Source: Paragordius varius
Taxonomy: Eukaryota; Nematomorpha
Direction of reading: 5' to 3'
NCBI GenBank assembly: GCA_964247055.1
Contig: OZ176059.1
Coordinates: 620,001 to 684,000 of the forward strand
DNA: 64,000 nucleotides
Positions 11,101-23,339 of this stretch are shown in pieces. The notes beneath the pieces were generated by a model. It was not told where the DNA came from. It did not search any database and saw only the letters and a program-made list of their open reading frames with translations. Position numbers and translations under genes: made by a program. How positions within the stretch are numbered: position 1 is the stretch's first letter; each line of letters starts with the position of its first letter.

Positions 11101-14100
11101 GTATATCTTTTAAATTATAACTTATTTGTTAATTTTATAAATTTTTATTATATATTTATATATATATGTACAATATCTGGTTTTTAGCCTTATTAAGCTG
11201 ATTGAAAAATGTTTTTATGGTTTACTTTGGTGATTACCTAATCGACTAAGTTCAACGAGAATTTTAAAACATCAAATTATAATCATCAAACTCCATGGTA
11301 CCGTTTATTAAAGTTTAAATTTCATTAATTAAATAACAATATAATTTAATTTAACTATTATAAAATCGTTTATAAACGGTTAAAAAAATATATAGAATGT
11401 TACTTTGAGCTCTTAATAAGTTTTATAATACAGTGTGAAAAAAAATTCATTGGCAATTTTATTAAATATATATAGACCATTTTTTAGTCAAAAGCAATAT
11501 TACATTCATCTAAACAAAACATTTTCCAAATGTAGCATTTTTACCCAATGCAACCTTTTTTCAGCAAAGACAACTGAAAAAATGTTAAAGTATGTTGCTT
11601 TTGCTATAAAAAGTGTGACGTTTGGCTGAAAAATGGTGCTTTGAGTGAAAAATGGTATATTACCGCTAGAGAATATCACAATAAAGGGCATTATTATTGG
11701 ACAAAGAGTATTTTTAGCCTATGACTTTTAGTCAATAATGTGGTTCTTTTCTATAAAGCTATCTGTCAATTTTTAGAAAAACTAGCAATATATTTTAATT
11801 ATACTGTGAAACATCAGTTTTTATCGCGCATGCATTAATTTATTGAATGTTTTAATGAAGTATATTATTATATTATTTTGAGAATAGAAATAGCCAAAAG
11901 CTTTTTTCTCCCAAAAAGGACAAGCCACAATGATTTTTTTAAAAAATAATTTAATTTTCAAATAAGTATATGTAATGCACCAGATATTGTTATTAAACAT
12001 CAAGAGCGAAATAAAAATGGTTAAGATATATTTTAATATTTTTTTGTAACACTTTTATTATCAAATGCATATTAATTATTTTTATTCAATAAATTATTTA
12101 TTCACTCTACAGTCCAATCAGATGCAAGTTTTCCAGCCAAATTTACTTTTACAGATGACAACAATAATAATAATCAAAATTTAACAATTACACAAACCTT
12201 ACATGCGTCCTCATATAAAAATTGGAATATTAGAACTCAGACTCATTCAAACGCAATTATCCTACCAACCGTTGGGCCAAACTGGATAAATATTTACGAG
12301 AATGATAATAAAAAATTGAATTTAACTTACTACTTTAATGATCAAAAAATAGATCAAAATAATGGGACAAGCTTTGAAAATTACTTATCCATAAACGAAG
12401 TTAAAAAAACATTTGCCAAGCAGAATGAATCATTCGGCTCTGAAAACACATTTTCCAACGGAATACATTTGTTAATTAATCAATTTGGTGTTACATTATT
12501 GAAACAACTTACATTGACCAATAGTAAGTGTCGTTATTTTATCAAACAAATCCATCCTGTTAATTATAGCTTTACCGCCACATCATTAAATAAGGTTAAA
12601 TCTAGGCGCCGTGGCGCTCGGCTAAAAAAAGTGTCTAGAACAAATCCAAAGGATTTAAACGCAGTAACTCAAAATATGACGAATTCGTCAATTACAATAG
12701 CACCGCCTAACGTTGCTTATGAATTCCAATTGGATGATTATGCCTGTTTAAATCAATTAATATCACCAAGTAGTATTGCTAACCTACTGTTTATTCTTTA
12801 CTTTTCGAGCGATGGGACCACCAAAACTCAAATAGCTAAAACACTTTTATTGGCTTCTCAAGCGTATACTACACCTTCTACGAATGTTATTAGATATCCA
12901 AATGATACCAACACCATACTCCTCAGTAATTTATACGAAGACAACATTGAAGATTTTAGTATAGAACAACAATATAAAACTTATTTATCGGAATCCAATA
13001 AGCCCAGATCTGCGGGGAACGAAGTTTTTACTGGGCAAACCATTGTATTACAAAATGATAAATCCAAACAGTCCAAATTATCCTACAAGTATGTATTAAC
13101 AAAATATTTTTGAATTATTTTTATTGATATTTGTATACACTACAAATCATGGATTGGAGAAGCGTTAGGTGTACAGAAACTTTTTACAGAACCGTTTTGG
13201 TACAAGATAATCTGAAAACGGTTAAAATAAATTTTTATTTTTTATTTTGAAACATTCAGCTTTTTACAATGATTAACACTTGGATACAACACATTCATTT
13301 CAGTCCTTCGAATCAAATTGGAGTCTTTGGGGACCCGTTTAAAATTAAATGATTTTTTAATATATGAGGAAAATTGAAATCAAAAGTTTGCACTTATATA
13401 ACATTGATGCACTGAAATATTAAAAAGTGATTCATTTAAAGACATGATAGTATATTTTGGGGTATAAGGTAAAAATTTAGTCAACATATGCTTTATATAT
13501 ATTAAAATAAAGCAAAATAAATTATTTTTTCTGTTTATATCATTGTTAGATGTTATTAACACTTCGATTCAAATTGGGGTATCTAAATACCCCAGACTAA
13601 ATTTAAGTTAGGATTTTTAAAAAACTACTGAAGGAAACGATTTCAGTTTTAGTTTATGCTTCTCTAATAATAAATATGCCAAATTATATAAATAAAATTT
13701 TGTTTTGAAAAAAAAGTTCCATGTCAAACTACTTCGACGCCATTTTTATTTTACAAAATTTTTGCAAAATATCGTTTTTATTTAATTTTAAGGGTAAAAT
13801 TAAAGTTTTATTATACATCTAACATTGAGAGAAATAAAAAAAGCGGCTTATTGTGTATTATTTTTCAATTTTACCATTGCACACATGTTACGTTGACTAA
13901 ATTTTACCTTTCGGTTTTAGCTTAAAATAAGTAATATCGAGTATTAAATAAAATTTTTTATATTTTAATTTAACAGGCCTGGGGTATCAAACTACCCCAA
14001 TTTGAATCGAAGGACTAAAATGAATGTATTATATTTAAGTGTTAAATAAACACGATATTTTGCAAAAATTTTGTAAAATAAAATGGCGTCTAAATAGTTG

Positions 14101-16845
14101 GATATAGAATTTTTTTCAAAACTAAATTTTATTTAGATATTTTGGCTTATTTATATAATTTACGAGTATAGAAGCATAAATTTGAGAAACCGTTTCTTTC
14201 AGTGGATTTTAAACATATAAACTTAAAAATCTTTGCTAATTAGATACCCAATTTGAGTCAGAGTGTTAACTTTATTCAAATCTTAAGATTATATTGTTGT
14301 AATGAATAACATACGATTTCTTTTGGAGATGATAGGATTTTGCGGCTATTTTACATTTATTAATTGGCCTTTCTATAAATTAAAAAACCCGAACTTGAAC
14401 CATTTGATCAATAATAATAACCTAATCCAATTTTTTGCAAAACTAAACTAAAACAAATTATTTTTTGATAAATAATTTTTTTAAAAGTGGATCGAATCCA
14501 TTTGCCCAGAACTTTTTGGCAAAATACATTATGTAACGGAAAACTTGAGACGATACAAATTTCCTATATGTATGGCATTTATGCGTTGGCAAATACCAAC
14601 TAAATGTGTTTGAATTTGTATAATTATTTTAGAAGATCTATTAATGGTTAGTTGAAAAATTTAATTTTTTATTATAATCGAGGTTGATACTAAAGACATA
14701 ATTTATATCTTGTAAAAATCATAGGTTAACACCAAAAAGAGTGCATAAATTGTTATTTTCACGATAATTTGACTATATTTTACATACCTTTTTTCCCATT
14801 CTTTACGCTACAAGGCAAAAAAAATGATTCATATAATTATATTTTTTTGTCAATAGTAATAAAACCGAAAGCAATGATGCCAACATATCTACCGATTTAA
14901 ATCTGCAATTTTTGCATTGGTTAGAGGCGAGTTTTGGTATAAATGTATCCCAAGCAGATTTTGCCAATGAACCCAACCAAGTGGTTAAACAAATTAATGA
15001 TTGGGTCTCTAACATAACTCATAACCATATACAAAATATGATTACATCGGATAAGTTAAATGCATTGACTCGTATGTTAATCCTTGATGCTACGTACTTT
15101 TCAGGCGTATGGCACAAAGCTTTTAATACCATTATTGGTGAAAGCTACTCAAATTCCAATGCAAACAATAATTCCCTCTCCAGCACAATTGGTGATGATG
15201 GAAATTTTTATTTAACACCAACTGTTAAAATTAAAACAGATATGATGCGAGTTAAGGGACAATTTAAATCGGGATATGTCCGGGATTTAGAGTAAATATA
15301 TACTTTTTTAATCATGACTTAGATCATATAGAATAAATACCAAAAAAACGCAAATCCAAATTAATACATATACAGATTAAAGAGCTTGATTTGATAATAA
15401 ATAGTTTTATTTTTTAAGTTTATAGTCATGCACTAATTAAGTGTAGTAGAAAATGCATTATTAACTTCATAACGCTCAGCTATGGTAGGTTTTTCATACA
15501 TTTATTCCCTAAAAAAATTATTTGTATAATGAGCATAAAAGGCTGAAGAAAGCCTATCTTAAATTAGGTTTAATACTAAAATATACTTTATGATATAAAA
15601 TTTCAAATCGCTTTGGGATATAAAGCTATCCCAAAAGGTCACGGAGTGTAGCGAATAGATTTTTTCTTTTACTACAAAACATATAACAAATTAATTAAAA
15701 AGAAGTTTTTTTATTTTACATAACTCATCGTTTTTAGTTACGAATTAAGGAAAAGAGATGTAAATTTGTAGCATACATGTTTTAAATATAATTTACAATT
15801 GTAATTATATAATAGTAAGGTTAAAAAATGGATTTTTTATTAATTATTTTACTTTTTAGTTTAAATTAGCTATCTGCATATAAAATATCTTAATTTATTA
15901 GTGCTCAATTCGTTGAAATTCCATTCAACCAAAGCGCTTTAAGTTTCTATATTATATTACCCAACTACAATGATGGCAACGATTTAATGACACTTACTGC
16001 CCGCTTAACGGCATATCAGTTGGAGCTTATGTTTGAACCATTACCAAAGTTCGATATGCGCATTGAAATCCCAAAATTCTCGGTTCAAGAATCCTTAGAT
16101 TTAAAACAACCATTAACTAATTTGGGTAATAGAACTACCATTTTATTTGATCAATTATATTTCGCTTGTAAAATCTCTACAATCGATAATAAGTATATTA
16201 TTCATTTGGATTGGATTAATTATCTTTCCAAAAAATGATCATTAAATGATTACAATTGTAAAGGTAAAAAAATTTATGTGTTACCTATTCACATAGCTAC
16301 TCCTTCTTCGCAACTTAAAGAGATATGTAAAAAATCAGCTTTTAATATGGTTTTCTTTCTCTATAAAAAATATTTGTCTTTTACTTTTTATCCTTTGTTT
16401 TAAAATTTTATACCAGGTTTGGAAGATATATTTAATCCCAACAAAGCCAATTTCTCAAAACTGTTGGCTAAAGATACAAATAAGCAACAGGTGAACGCCG
16501 TTAATAACAATCAGTCGAATTTGACGGATTCAAATATAAATACAAGATCATTGAATATGCAAAGCCAACCACTTTATGTGTCCGACTTTATACACAAATC
16601 TGCCTTTACTATCGATGAAAAAGGTGTTTTATTATAATAATTTTACCAATTAACACATGCTAGTTAAACATGTGATATAATATAAGGTAGAATTAGTTCT
16701 AATTTTTAATGACCAAAAAAGTTATGAGATGTCAACCAATAATTGATTGGGTTAAGAATATATAATTCTTTAATCAGAGGTGTCCAAAACAAATGGCTTT
16801 GCGGGCTGCACTTTTCACGCTAAAACTCGGGAAGCCGTATTAATA

Positions 16846-16885
<40 letters not shown>

Positions 16886-17942
16886 TATTCGAGTTAAACA
16901 TAAGACTGTAAAATGCTAATACAATACAGCATTATTTTTTAGTTCTGTTGAATAGCTTTTTCAGGAAGAAATACCAATTTTATTAATATTTTATAAACAT
17001 ATTTGCGCAAATTATGGATTTTGAAATTACTAGCCCTACATATATTGTCTTGTAGCGCCGCATAGAACCCAGATCTAAATTCTGTTCATAAAATTTTCAT
17101 CTGTTGACAATTTAATATTAATGTGTTGCTAATATGTTATTATTACGGTGAAGGCAATTATGACAAAACCATCAACTCTACATATGCTATAAAAGAAATA
17201 AAAATATTTTTAATAAATATAAATAATAATCAAATGACCATTAGTACAGTGAAAATTGCAATTTTACGGACAAAACGTAAAAATATAAAGACAAATATTT
17301 TTTTTAACGAAAACCATACTTTTTTCAAACCTTAGTTTTTTATATAAATTATTTAATTAAAAAATAATTGATTGTGTTATCATACATCTATCTCTATTAA
17401 ATACTTTGCAAATTTTAACAATAATTTATATGTAAAAAATCAAGATTAAAAAGTATGGGTATCTTTTCGAAAAAATATTAGTCTTTTTTTTATTGATTGG
17501 TGAATTTTGAAAGCGGGTATAACAACTTAATGGTATTTGCATTTTTTAACGCTTTTACCCAACACTAGTTGTGCACTATGATGGGATATCAAATATAAAA
17601 TTATTGTAAAATGTATCCTAAAACAAACTATTAAAAAATAAAAACAAGTAATCTATATTTGTTGGCTATCTAATTTCAATTTTAATAAAATGGAACAATT
17701 ATATAGACCTTTATAAAAAAATAAATACTCTTAGACTATCTGTTTTGATTTAATTATCAAAATTTTACTATTATTGTAAAGGAGCTATTGGAGCTGCATC
17801 GACCCAAGCTATTATAGAGGCCAGGGCATCTATTGAAGACGAATTCATAGCAAATAAACCCTTTCTCTATTTAGTCAGAGATAATAGGGTTAAAACATTG
17901 TTGTTTTTAGGATCTATGACAAAACCCACGGAACACATATAA
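11025..17942 (+). CDS. Secreted serpin, complete six-exon gene, Arg P1
   Basis: A serine protease inhibitor of the serpin fold, probably acting in haemolymph or saliva on a trypsin-like protease. Exons 11025-11100, 12113-13088, 14857-15291, 15902-16125, 16417-16623 and 17782-17942 sum to 2079 nt, 692 residues plus stop, with matching phases (1,2,2,1,1). Core motifs: NQLISPSSIANLLFILYFSS (strand 6B and helix B), MLILDATYFSGVWHKAF (strand 3A), FYIILPNY, and a C terminus KPFLYLVRDNRVKTLLFLG. Hinge EKGAIGAAST and loop position counting put Arg at P1 and Ala at P1'. Unusual features are a long N-terminal extension and an ~85-residue insert after helix A containing KSRRRGARLKK. At 692 residues it is far longer than the usual ~400. 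An inhibitory role is inferred from the hinge; P14 is Ala rather than Thr. Confidence 0.9.
11555..11680. repeat. Dispersed repeat in serpin intron 1, related to 1-100
   Basis: See similarity above: AGACAACTGAAAAAATGTTA, then GTGACGTTTGGCTGAAAAAT. The block 11520-11640 is partly self-inverted (CATTTTTCAGC-like motifs on both strands). Confidence 0.45.
12113..13088 (+). CDS. Serpin exon 2: N-terminal extension, helix A, insert, helices B-C
   Basis: Acceptor CTCTACAG, phase 1 in, phase 2 out at TACAA|GTATGT. 324 full codons. First ~115 residues are Asn/Thr-rich extension with several N-glycosylation sequons; helix A is HLLINQFGVTLLKQLTL. A basic and Asn/Thr-rich insert follows, then strand 6B (NQLISPSS) and helix B. 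Confidence 0.88.
13293..14275. repeat. Nested family F elements in serpin intron 2
   Basis: An outer copy (13293-13560 and 14017-14275) is interrupted by a second copy (13561-14016). The inner copy has clean ends ACTTCGATTCAAATTGGGGT and CCCCAATTTGAATCGAAGGA. Outer arms carry CCTTCGAATCAAATTGGAGT on the left and ACCCAATTTGAGTCAGAGTG on the right. Confidence 0.8.
14857..15291 (+). CDS. Serpin exon 3: helices D-F and strand 3A
   Basis: Acceptor GTCAATAG, phase 2 in, phase 2 out at TTAGA|GTAAAT. It contains VVKQINDWVSNITHNHIQNM (serpin INxWV motif), LILDATYFSGVWHKAF and TDMMRVKGQFKSGYV. An Asn/Ser-rich loop of about 20 residues is inserted after strand 3A. Confidence 0.92.
15902..16125 (+). CDS. 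Serpin exon 4: strands of sheets B and C
   Basis: Acceptor TTTATTAG, phase 2 in, phase 1 out at TTTGG|GTAATA. It encodes AQFVEIPFNQSALSFYIILP and RIEIPKFSVQESLDL, standard serpin segments (VELPY, MLIILP, PKF.LE..DL), ending at the LG of the loop into helix I. Confidence 0.93.
16417..16623 (+). CDS. Serpin exon 5: helix I and strand 5A, hinge start
   Basis: Acceptor TATACCAG, phase 1 in and out at AAAG|GTGTTT. It encodes LEDIFNPNKANFSKLL (serpin DLF...ADFS), an Asn/Ser-rich insert, then VSDFIHKSAFTIDEKG, the strand 5A motif leading into the reactive loop. Confidence 0.92.
16775..17073. mobile_element. hAT-like element in serpin intron
   Basis: Starts CAGAGGTGTCCAAAACAAAT with GCGGGCTGC; the right end TGTAGCGCCGCATAGAACCC is decayed. 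Contains a TA microsatellite at 16843-16882. Confidence 0.6.
17244..17490. repeat. Family B element, right end truncated
   Basis: Left arm TACAGTGAAAATTGCAATTT then ACGGACAAAACG; the internal mirrored motif (GTATGGGTATCTTTTCG) is present but the terminal inverse is lost. Lies in the last serpin intron. Confidence 0.6.
17782..17942 (+). CDS. Serpin exon 6: reactive centre loop and C terminus
   Basis: Acceptor TTGTAAAG, phase 1 in, stop TAA at 17940-17942. It encodes AIGAASTQAIIEAR (loop to P1) and ASIEDEFIANKPFLYLVRD, ending LGSMTKPTEHI. Counting 17 residues from the hinge Glu places Arg at P1, predicting trypsin-like targets. Confidence 0.93.
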
Positions 17943-18127
17943 TCTAATTTTCTTAAATCCTGTTCTCCACATATTCAATCATATTTGATTTTTACTTTAA
18001 TTAAATTATCATGTGAATAATTTTATTAATTTCACATTGGTAAATTGTGAACTGATATGAGACAATTTTTTTAATTATTTTTTTAATTTATAATATATAT
18101 ATCCATATTATTAATGAAAGATATGTG

Positions 18128-18133
18128 AATAAA
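18128..18133 (+). terminator. Possible polyadenylation signal of the serpin gene
   Basis: AATAAA about 185 bases after the serpin stop codon. In DNA this AT-rich the hexamer is common by chance, so only the position favours it. Confidence 0.3.
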
Positions 18134-18477
18134 TTGTAAATATCAATTTTATATCATTCCCATTTTTATATAAATTTTAACAATCAACTATTCAATGAAT
18201 TCATTGAATTATTTTAATTTTAAACCTCCAATAAAAACTATTTTAATTTTGATTAATTATATGGTTATAGACATTGTTAAAATAAAATTGCAACTAACTA
18301 AAAATTATTGCCGTAAGGAATATAATGAATGTTAATAACTATGAATCATAAAATAACTGAAAGCGTTTTAACCAATATTAAAATTATAAATACGGTTAAA
18401 ATAGCGAAAATATTGTTTAGTAATTTCTATTTCATAGGAAAAACAAAATCCCAGCAAAAAAGGTAAAAAAATGCATA

Positions 18478-18663
18478 TACAGTAGCGTATGCAGTAAAAG
18501 ATTGTTAGTGCAAAATAATCTTAATGAACACAAAACAGGGGGATATTATGGATATGTTTATAAATAGGACTGAATGATAATTAATATATGAAAATTGTCC
18601 CCCTGTTTTGTGTTCATTAAGATTATTTTGCACTAACAATCTTTTACTGCATACGCTACTGTA
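18478..18663. repeat. Family E near-perfect palindromic element
   Basis: 186 bp beginning TACAGTAGCGTATGCAGTAA and ending with the exact inverse. The two 66-base arms appear identical and leave a ~54-base loop. TA target duplication, CAGT ends. The lack of arm divergence suggests a recent insertion. Confidence 0.9.
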
Positions 18664-18734
18664 ATGAAGGAAAAGCACCACTAATATTAGATATAAAAAC
18701 GTCTCATAAACACAAAATATTTATTCATTAATAT

Positions 18735-19853
18735 CACTAGACAACAAATTTTAACTTTTTTTAACTGCCATTCTTGTAAATTTAAAATTTATTTCATTAA
18801 AGTACATAATTAGTATATCTGAAAAGAAAATTGGTCCTACCTGAAAGAATTTTTTTATATTAGAGTTTATCGATAATTTTTGGCCCCGATTTAACATTAA
18901 ACTCGAAATTTCATAAATTTAAAGTTTTAGATATGAAGCCATGTATTTTATATCATTCGAAAGAGCGCAAAAAACTGCATCTTTTAATGGTAGTAAGTCA
19001 TTTAAATCCATCGGATGTAAAAGTTATTTGGATTTAAATGGTTAAAATTTTCAATCCTTAAATAAGTCAAGAATTTTCACAGACAAACTAATTTGAAAAT
19101 CATTTATATTATTTTAATATTATTATTAGGGTTATATTAGTATTTAATTTAAAGAAAATGTTTGGAAAAGCTTTTGGTTTGCTTTTTTAATAAAAATTAT
19201 TATTATCATAAATATTTTACCTAGTGGATACTAAAATGCATAGTTATAACTGTAAATTTATTACATAATGGCTATAAAAGATCAAAAATACCTTAAACTT
19301 TGTTTTTATCTTTAAATTTTCGAAATTATCAGCCTTGTAAAGAAAATAAATTAATATTGATGAGATGGTAATTTTTAAAAAACAAAAAACTTAAAAATGG
19401 CTGTTTTGAGTGACATAAAAGCAATAAAAAATGTTTTAATCAAGAAAACTTTCTTGTGTTATCTATTTTGGACATTCATCTCCATCTAAACAAAGTTTGA
19501 ACTATTTTCATCCATTAGTTTTAAAAATATAATAATTAAAAAAAAAGCTCTCGCTTCGCGCGTTTGTCGCTCTTTGTGTCCAATATTGACTGTCGATGTA
19601 ATACATATTAGTATACATTTTATAGAGTTTTTAATCTTTCGAATGATATAATACAAATGGGCATTACTTGTATATTTTCAATAAAAAACATTTTTTAGTA
19701 AAATTTGGATAAAGAGGGGCATAATCTAAAAAATCAAATTATACAAAATTCTTCCAACGAGTTATAATTTTTATTTCAGATTTACTGTTAAAATGATATT
19801 AAATATCAAAAAATGCAAAAAACTCGAAGGGCAGAAAAATTTGTTGTCTAGTG
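18735..19853. repeat. 1.1-kb element with short inverted ends, no gene
   Basis: CACTAGACAACAAATTTTAA on the left is mirrored by AAATTTGTTGTCTAGTG on the right. The interior holds no open frame I can assign. Similar ends (CACTAGTCAACAAATTTAGA) occur at 53082, suggesting a family. Confidence 0.6.
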
Positions 19854-20204
19854 TATTTTTTGTGAAAGATGGGAACGATTTAAGTAAACTAGGAATTAAC
19901 TTTTTTGGCTAAATTATAAGCCGTTAAAAATAATGCGGTAAATGTCTTAAATAATTAAAACGGACTAATATAGCTTTAAACCCGGTATATCACGCAAAAT
20001 TATGTAAATTGCATTTATATATGATAGGAGTGTGGTAATTTATATAATGTTTATTCACACAATTTTATTGAAAGCTTTTATAACTTGAAAAGGTTTTTTT
20101 ATTGAAAACCCAAATAAAAAAGATTGATGGATCTTTAGTGTTTAAATACTTATGGTTAAAGTTTTAAAATAAAAAAATGGGTCAATACAAGTTTTTTGTA
20201 ATAA

Positions 20205-20515
20205 CATTTTTAAAAAAATGGCATTTTACGGGGGGAGAGGGTAAAAAGGGGCCTAAATTAAAAAAGCGAGAAGTAAACAAAAATCATATTTGAAATTGAA
20301 TGGTCCATCACGTTCTCCGGAAAATTGTCTCAACCTGTTATTTACACAGGGTAGGCCCGAACTGGGGGCCTAATTCCAAAAAAGAACGAAGCTATTGTCG
20401 GGGCATTCATTAATGATTATATTTTTTCGAAGTTTGGATTTGAATGGGTCTACCGGTTTTCCGGTACCAGATCACAAAGCCAGCATTTTCCATTTTTAAT
20501 ATAGATTTTGAGAAA
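20205..20515. repeat. Inverted copy of the sequence at 33.72-34.08 kb
   Basis: GGCATTTTACGGGGGGAGAG, AAATCATATTTGAAATTGAA, CTATTGTCGGGGCATTCATT and GGGTCTACCGGTTTTCCGG recur in reverse orientation between 33720 and 34080. Part of an unclassified larger repeat. Confidence 0.75.
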
Positions 20516-20519
20516 TTAT

Positions 20520-20787
20520 AATATATCCCGTTTACACTTCAAATTTACCCTTAACAATTCCCAATTCAGCTTTGAACATTTCAAATCTCAAATAAATTAT
20601 ATGTTTTATAAAATTAAATATTATCTATTATTTTTTATATTTTTAAAAATGAAGTTTTGTTTGAAATTAAAATAAACTGAAAAAATAATAAACAAGCAAT
20701 AAAGACATATTTCATATTAATATAATTTATATTAGCCCGAAAACACATAATTTATTTTTGGGTAAATTTGAATTGTAAATGCTATAT
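20520..20787. repeat. Family A element
   Basis: Left arm GTTTACACTTCAAATTTACC, right arm GGGTAAATTTGAATTGTAAA. Only one or two subterminal units remain per arm. Confidence 0.65.
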
Positions 20788-20827
20788 ATTATATACTATA
20801 TAAATTGGATATAACACATTTATTTTC

Positions 20828-21095
20828 AGTTTTTCGATTTAACTGGGTCTTAGAAAAGTAGTCCTTTTTAAAATTATATATAATAAAAAACATGGATTGT
20901 ATTGAAACCATTTTAAAAGTTTGCACTTCTATATCATTGATGAATCAAAATTTAATTAAAATTCTAATTCAAAATATACTATATTTTATTTTATGGATAA
21001 AAGGTGAAATTTTGGCCAACCTTACTTGCATCTATTAAAATAATGCAAAATTAACCATTATTTCTGTTTATATCAATTGTAAATGTAATTTTAAT
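20828..21095. repeat. Family F element, left half
   Basis: CAGTTTTTCGATTTAACTGG, AAAGTTTGCACTTCTATATC, ATTGATGAATC and a Tyr-rich AT tail follow the left arm of the outer copy at 13293. The right half is missing, replaced by a hAT-like element at 21121. Confidence 0.6.
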
Positions 21096-21120
21096 AAAAA
21101 ATTAATTTTAGTTTTAGCGA

Positions 21121-21363
21121 AAGGGATGTCCAAAAATGCGGCCTCAAATATATAATTTTACGATTAAAAAAAATTAATTTCAAAAACAAATTTTCTGATA
21201 AATCTTTTATAATTTCGGCAATAAACTAGAAAAAGTGTTAAAATAAATAGTTTTGTTTTTAAAGTCCTACGTATAAAATCTAATAAAATTTTTCCAACGG
21301 CCCGCCATATTTTTTGATACAAAAATGCGGCCTGCGAAGACATTTGTGATGGAAACCCCTGAC
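21121..21363. mobile_element. hAT-like element, intergenic
   Basis: Left AGGGATGTCCAAAAATGCGG, right GCGGCCTGCGAAGACATTTG and AAACCCCTG, same family as 51495-51772. Confidence 0.65.
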
Positions 21364-21668
21364 TTAGACTAACCACTCTGTTTATTCATAACAGAATTGT
21401 ATATTTTGGCTAGTTTGCAAAATGATACAAGCTAAGGGCCCCCATTTACCAATAAAAACAAAGCAGTCGCAATACCACGGTAAACCTATAATGTGAAAAA
21501 AAAAACAATACTGTATCTATGTATAATGAGTACGGATGAAAATCAATTACAAAAGGCACAATTTTAAATATTTTAATTTTAACAAGCGCGTTTCACAGTT
21601 TAGTCAACTATAAAAAAATTTTTATAAAATACGGAAAATTGAACAATATATCAATGAGTCACGAAATA

Positions 21669-21699
21669 CATATATATATGTGTGTGTGTGTGTGTGTGT
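21669..21699. repeat. TA/TG compound microsatellite
   Basis: TA repeats followed by about ten TG repeats. Confidence 0.95.
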
Positions 21700-22887
21700 T
21701 GGAAAATTTATGTATTTCTTCAAACAGCTTTAAAATATCGGGTCAATTTTCATAAAATTGTTTTAACACAATTTTCCATGATAAATTATAGGAAATTTAT
21801 CGAGATAAAAAAAGAACGTGAAAAAGCCGAATGAATGGTACTACTATGAGACTAGTTACCATATGCTGTACCATCCCTATCAGACTGATATAGTTTTTTT
21901 TTTCAAAAAATTTTTTTAACATCGGCTGGTGTTTAATCCATATTATTTTTTTTTCTTTCATACAAATATATGCACACATTAATGTTGGCCAAATGGTAAT
22001 ACAGTAGGGTATGATATAAAACTAATTTTGTCCATATTCAAATAAACAAATTTAATGCTGTGAGATAGGCAAAAAATGTTTAATTTAATCATTGGTTTTT
22101 TTGCCCATACTGCTACTGTATTTACAAATGATTTGAAATAGTATGAATTGGCCATTATATTCATACTTAAATTTGTTTATAAACAATATTATTAGTAATA
22201 ATAATATGTGTATATAAAGATTTTTTTCATCTTAAACAGTTATTACGTGTTATGTTTATAATTGGTTCGGAAGTATTAACCATTTACGCTATGTAAGCAG
22301 AAAAAAATATATATGATTTAAACTTGGTAGTATTCAGTAAAGTAAGTGAGAAAGAACCCTTATAAATTATTAAACGGGAAATAGTATTAAGAATAGTAAT
22401 AATAATAATAATAATGCTATTTACCACTTATTATATTGGTATTTATTGGTAAATGTGGACGGACACACCATTCATATCTGTATCTGTATAGAATAAAGAA
22501 AAAACTTATGTTTTTGATTGAAAAAAAATAAATGTAGCAATCGAAAAATTGCATATAGCCTACTCATTTGAAAAATATTATTATTTTATTGAAGTAATAG
22601 AGCCATTTTATTATATATAATTGGTTTAGATTAGTCAATGGAAGAAAAATAGCAATGTTAATGTAAATTTAAGCTAGAAAAAACCAAAAAAACCAACCCT
22701 ATTTCACATAAAGTATATGTTAATTTGGCGATACTATTCACCAATAAAAATATCTTTTAAACCAATTATTATATGGAAGCAACAGCGAGCTACTTATTTT
22801 TTGTAGAATGCTGCACAGATTTTATATTAATATGATTTGACTAAAAAAATATTTTTTTGCATTATATAATTGGAAGAGAAACTAATA

Positions 22888-22920
22888 CATACCTACCTAC
22901 CTATCTACCTACCTACCTAT
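22888..22920. repeat. CTAC tetranucleotide microsatellite
   Basis: Tandem ACCT units with a single ATCT variant. Confidence 0.92.
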
Positions 22921-23339
22921 ATGGTAATTATTGCATATAAAGAATAATAATATTATAAATATTAATAATAGATATATTTGTACTCCGGACATTATATGCT
23001 CATTGATTTTTACCTGCTTATCCAAATTGCCTAAATTATGTTAATATCAAGATATTAACGATTATTATATATTTATTAGAATTTACATACATATATGAAT
23101 ATATATATATATTGCGATGAAACTATCTATCTCTCTATTTTTTAAAAGATAAGACTTATAAATAAAAAATATATGTTCAAAAATTAATGTCGCGATCATA
23201 TGAATAATTTTGACATAATAATACACTAATTTTAAATTACCATTGATAACAGGGAAATTTGGTTTATAAAAAAATACTGTAAATAAAATTTTAATATAAG
23301 ATTTAAAGCGAAAAAATTGTTAAAAGTTCTTATACTTTA

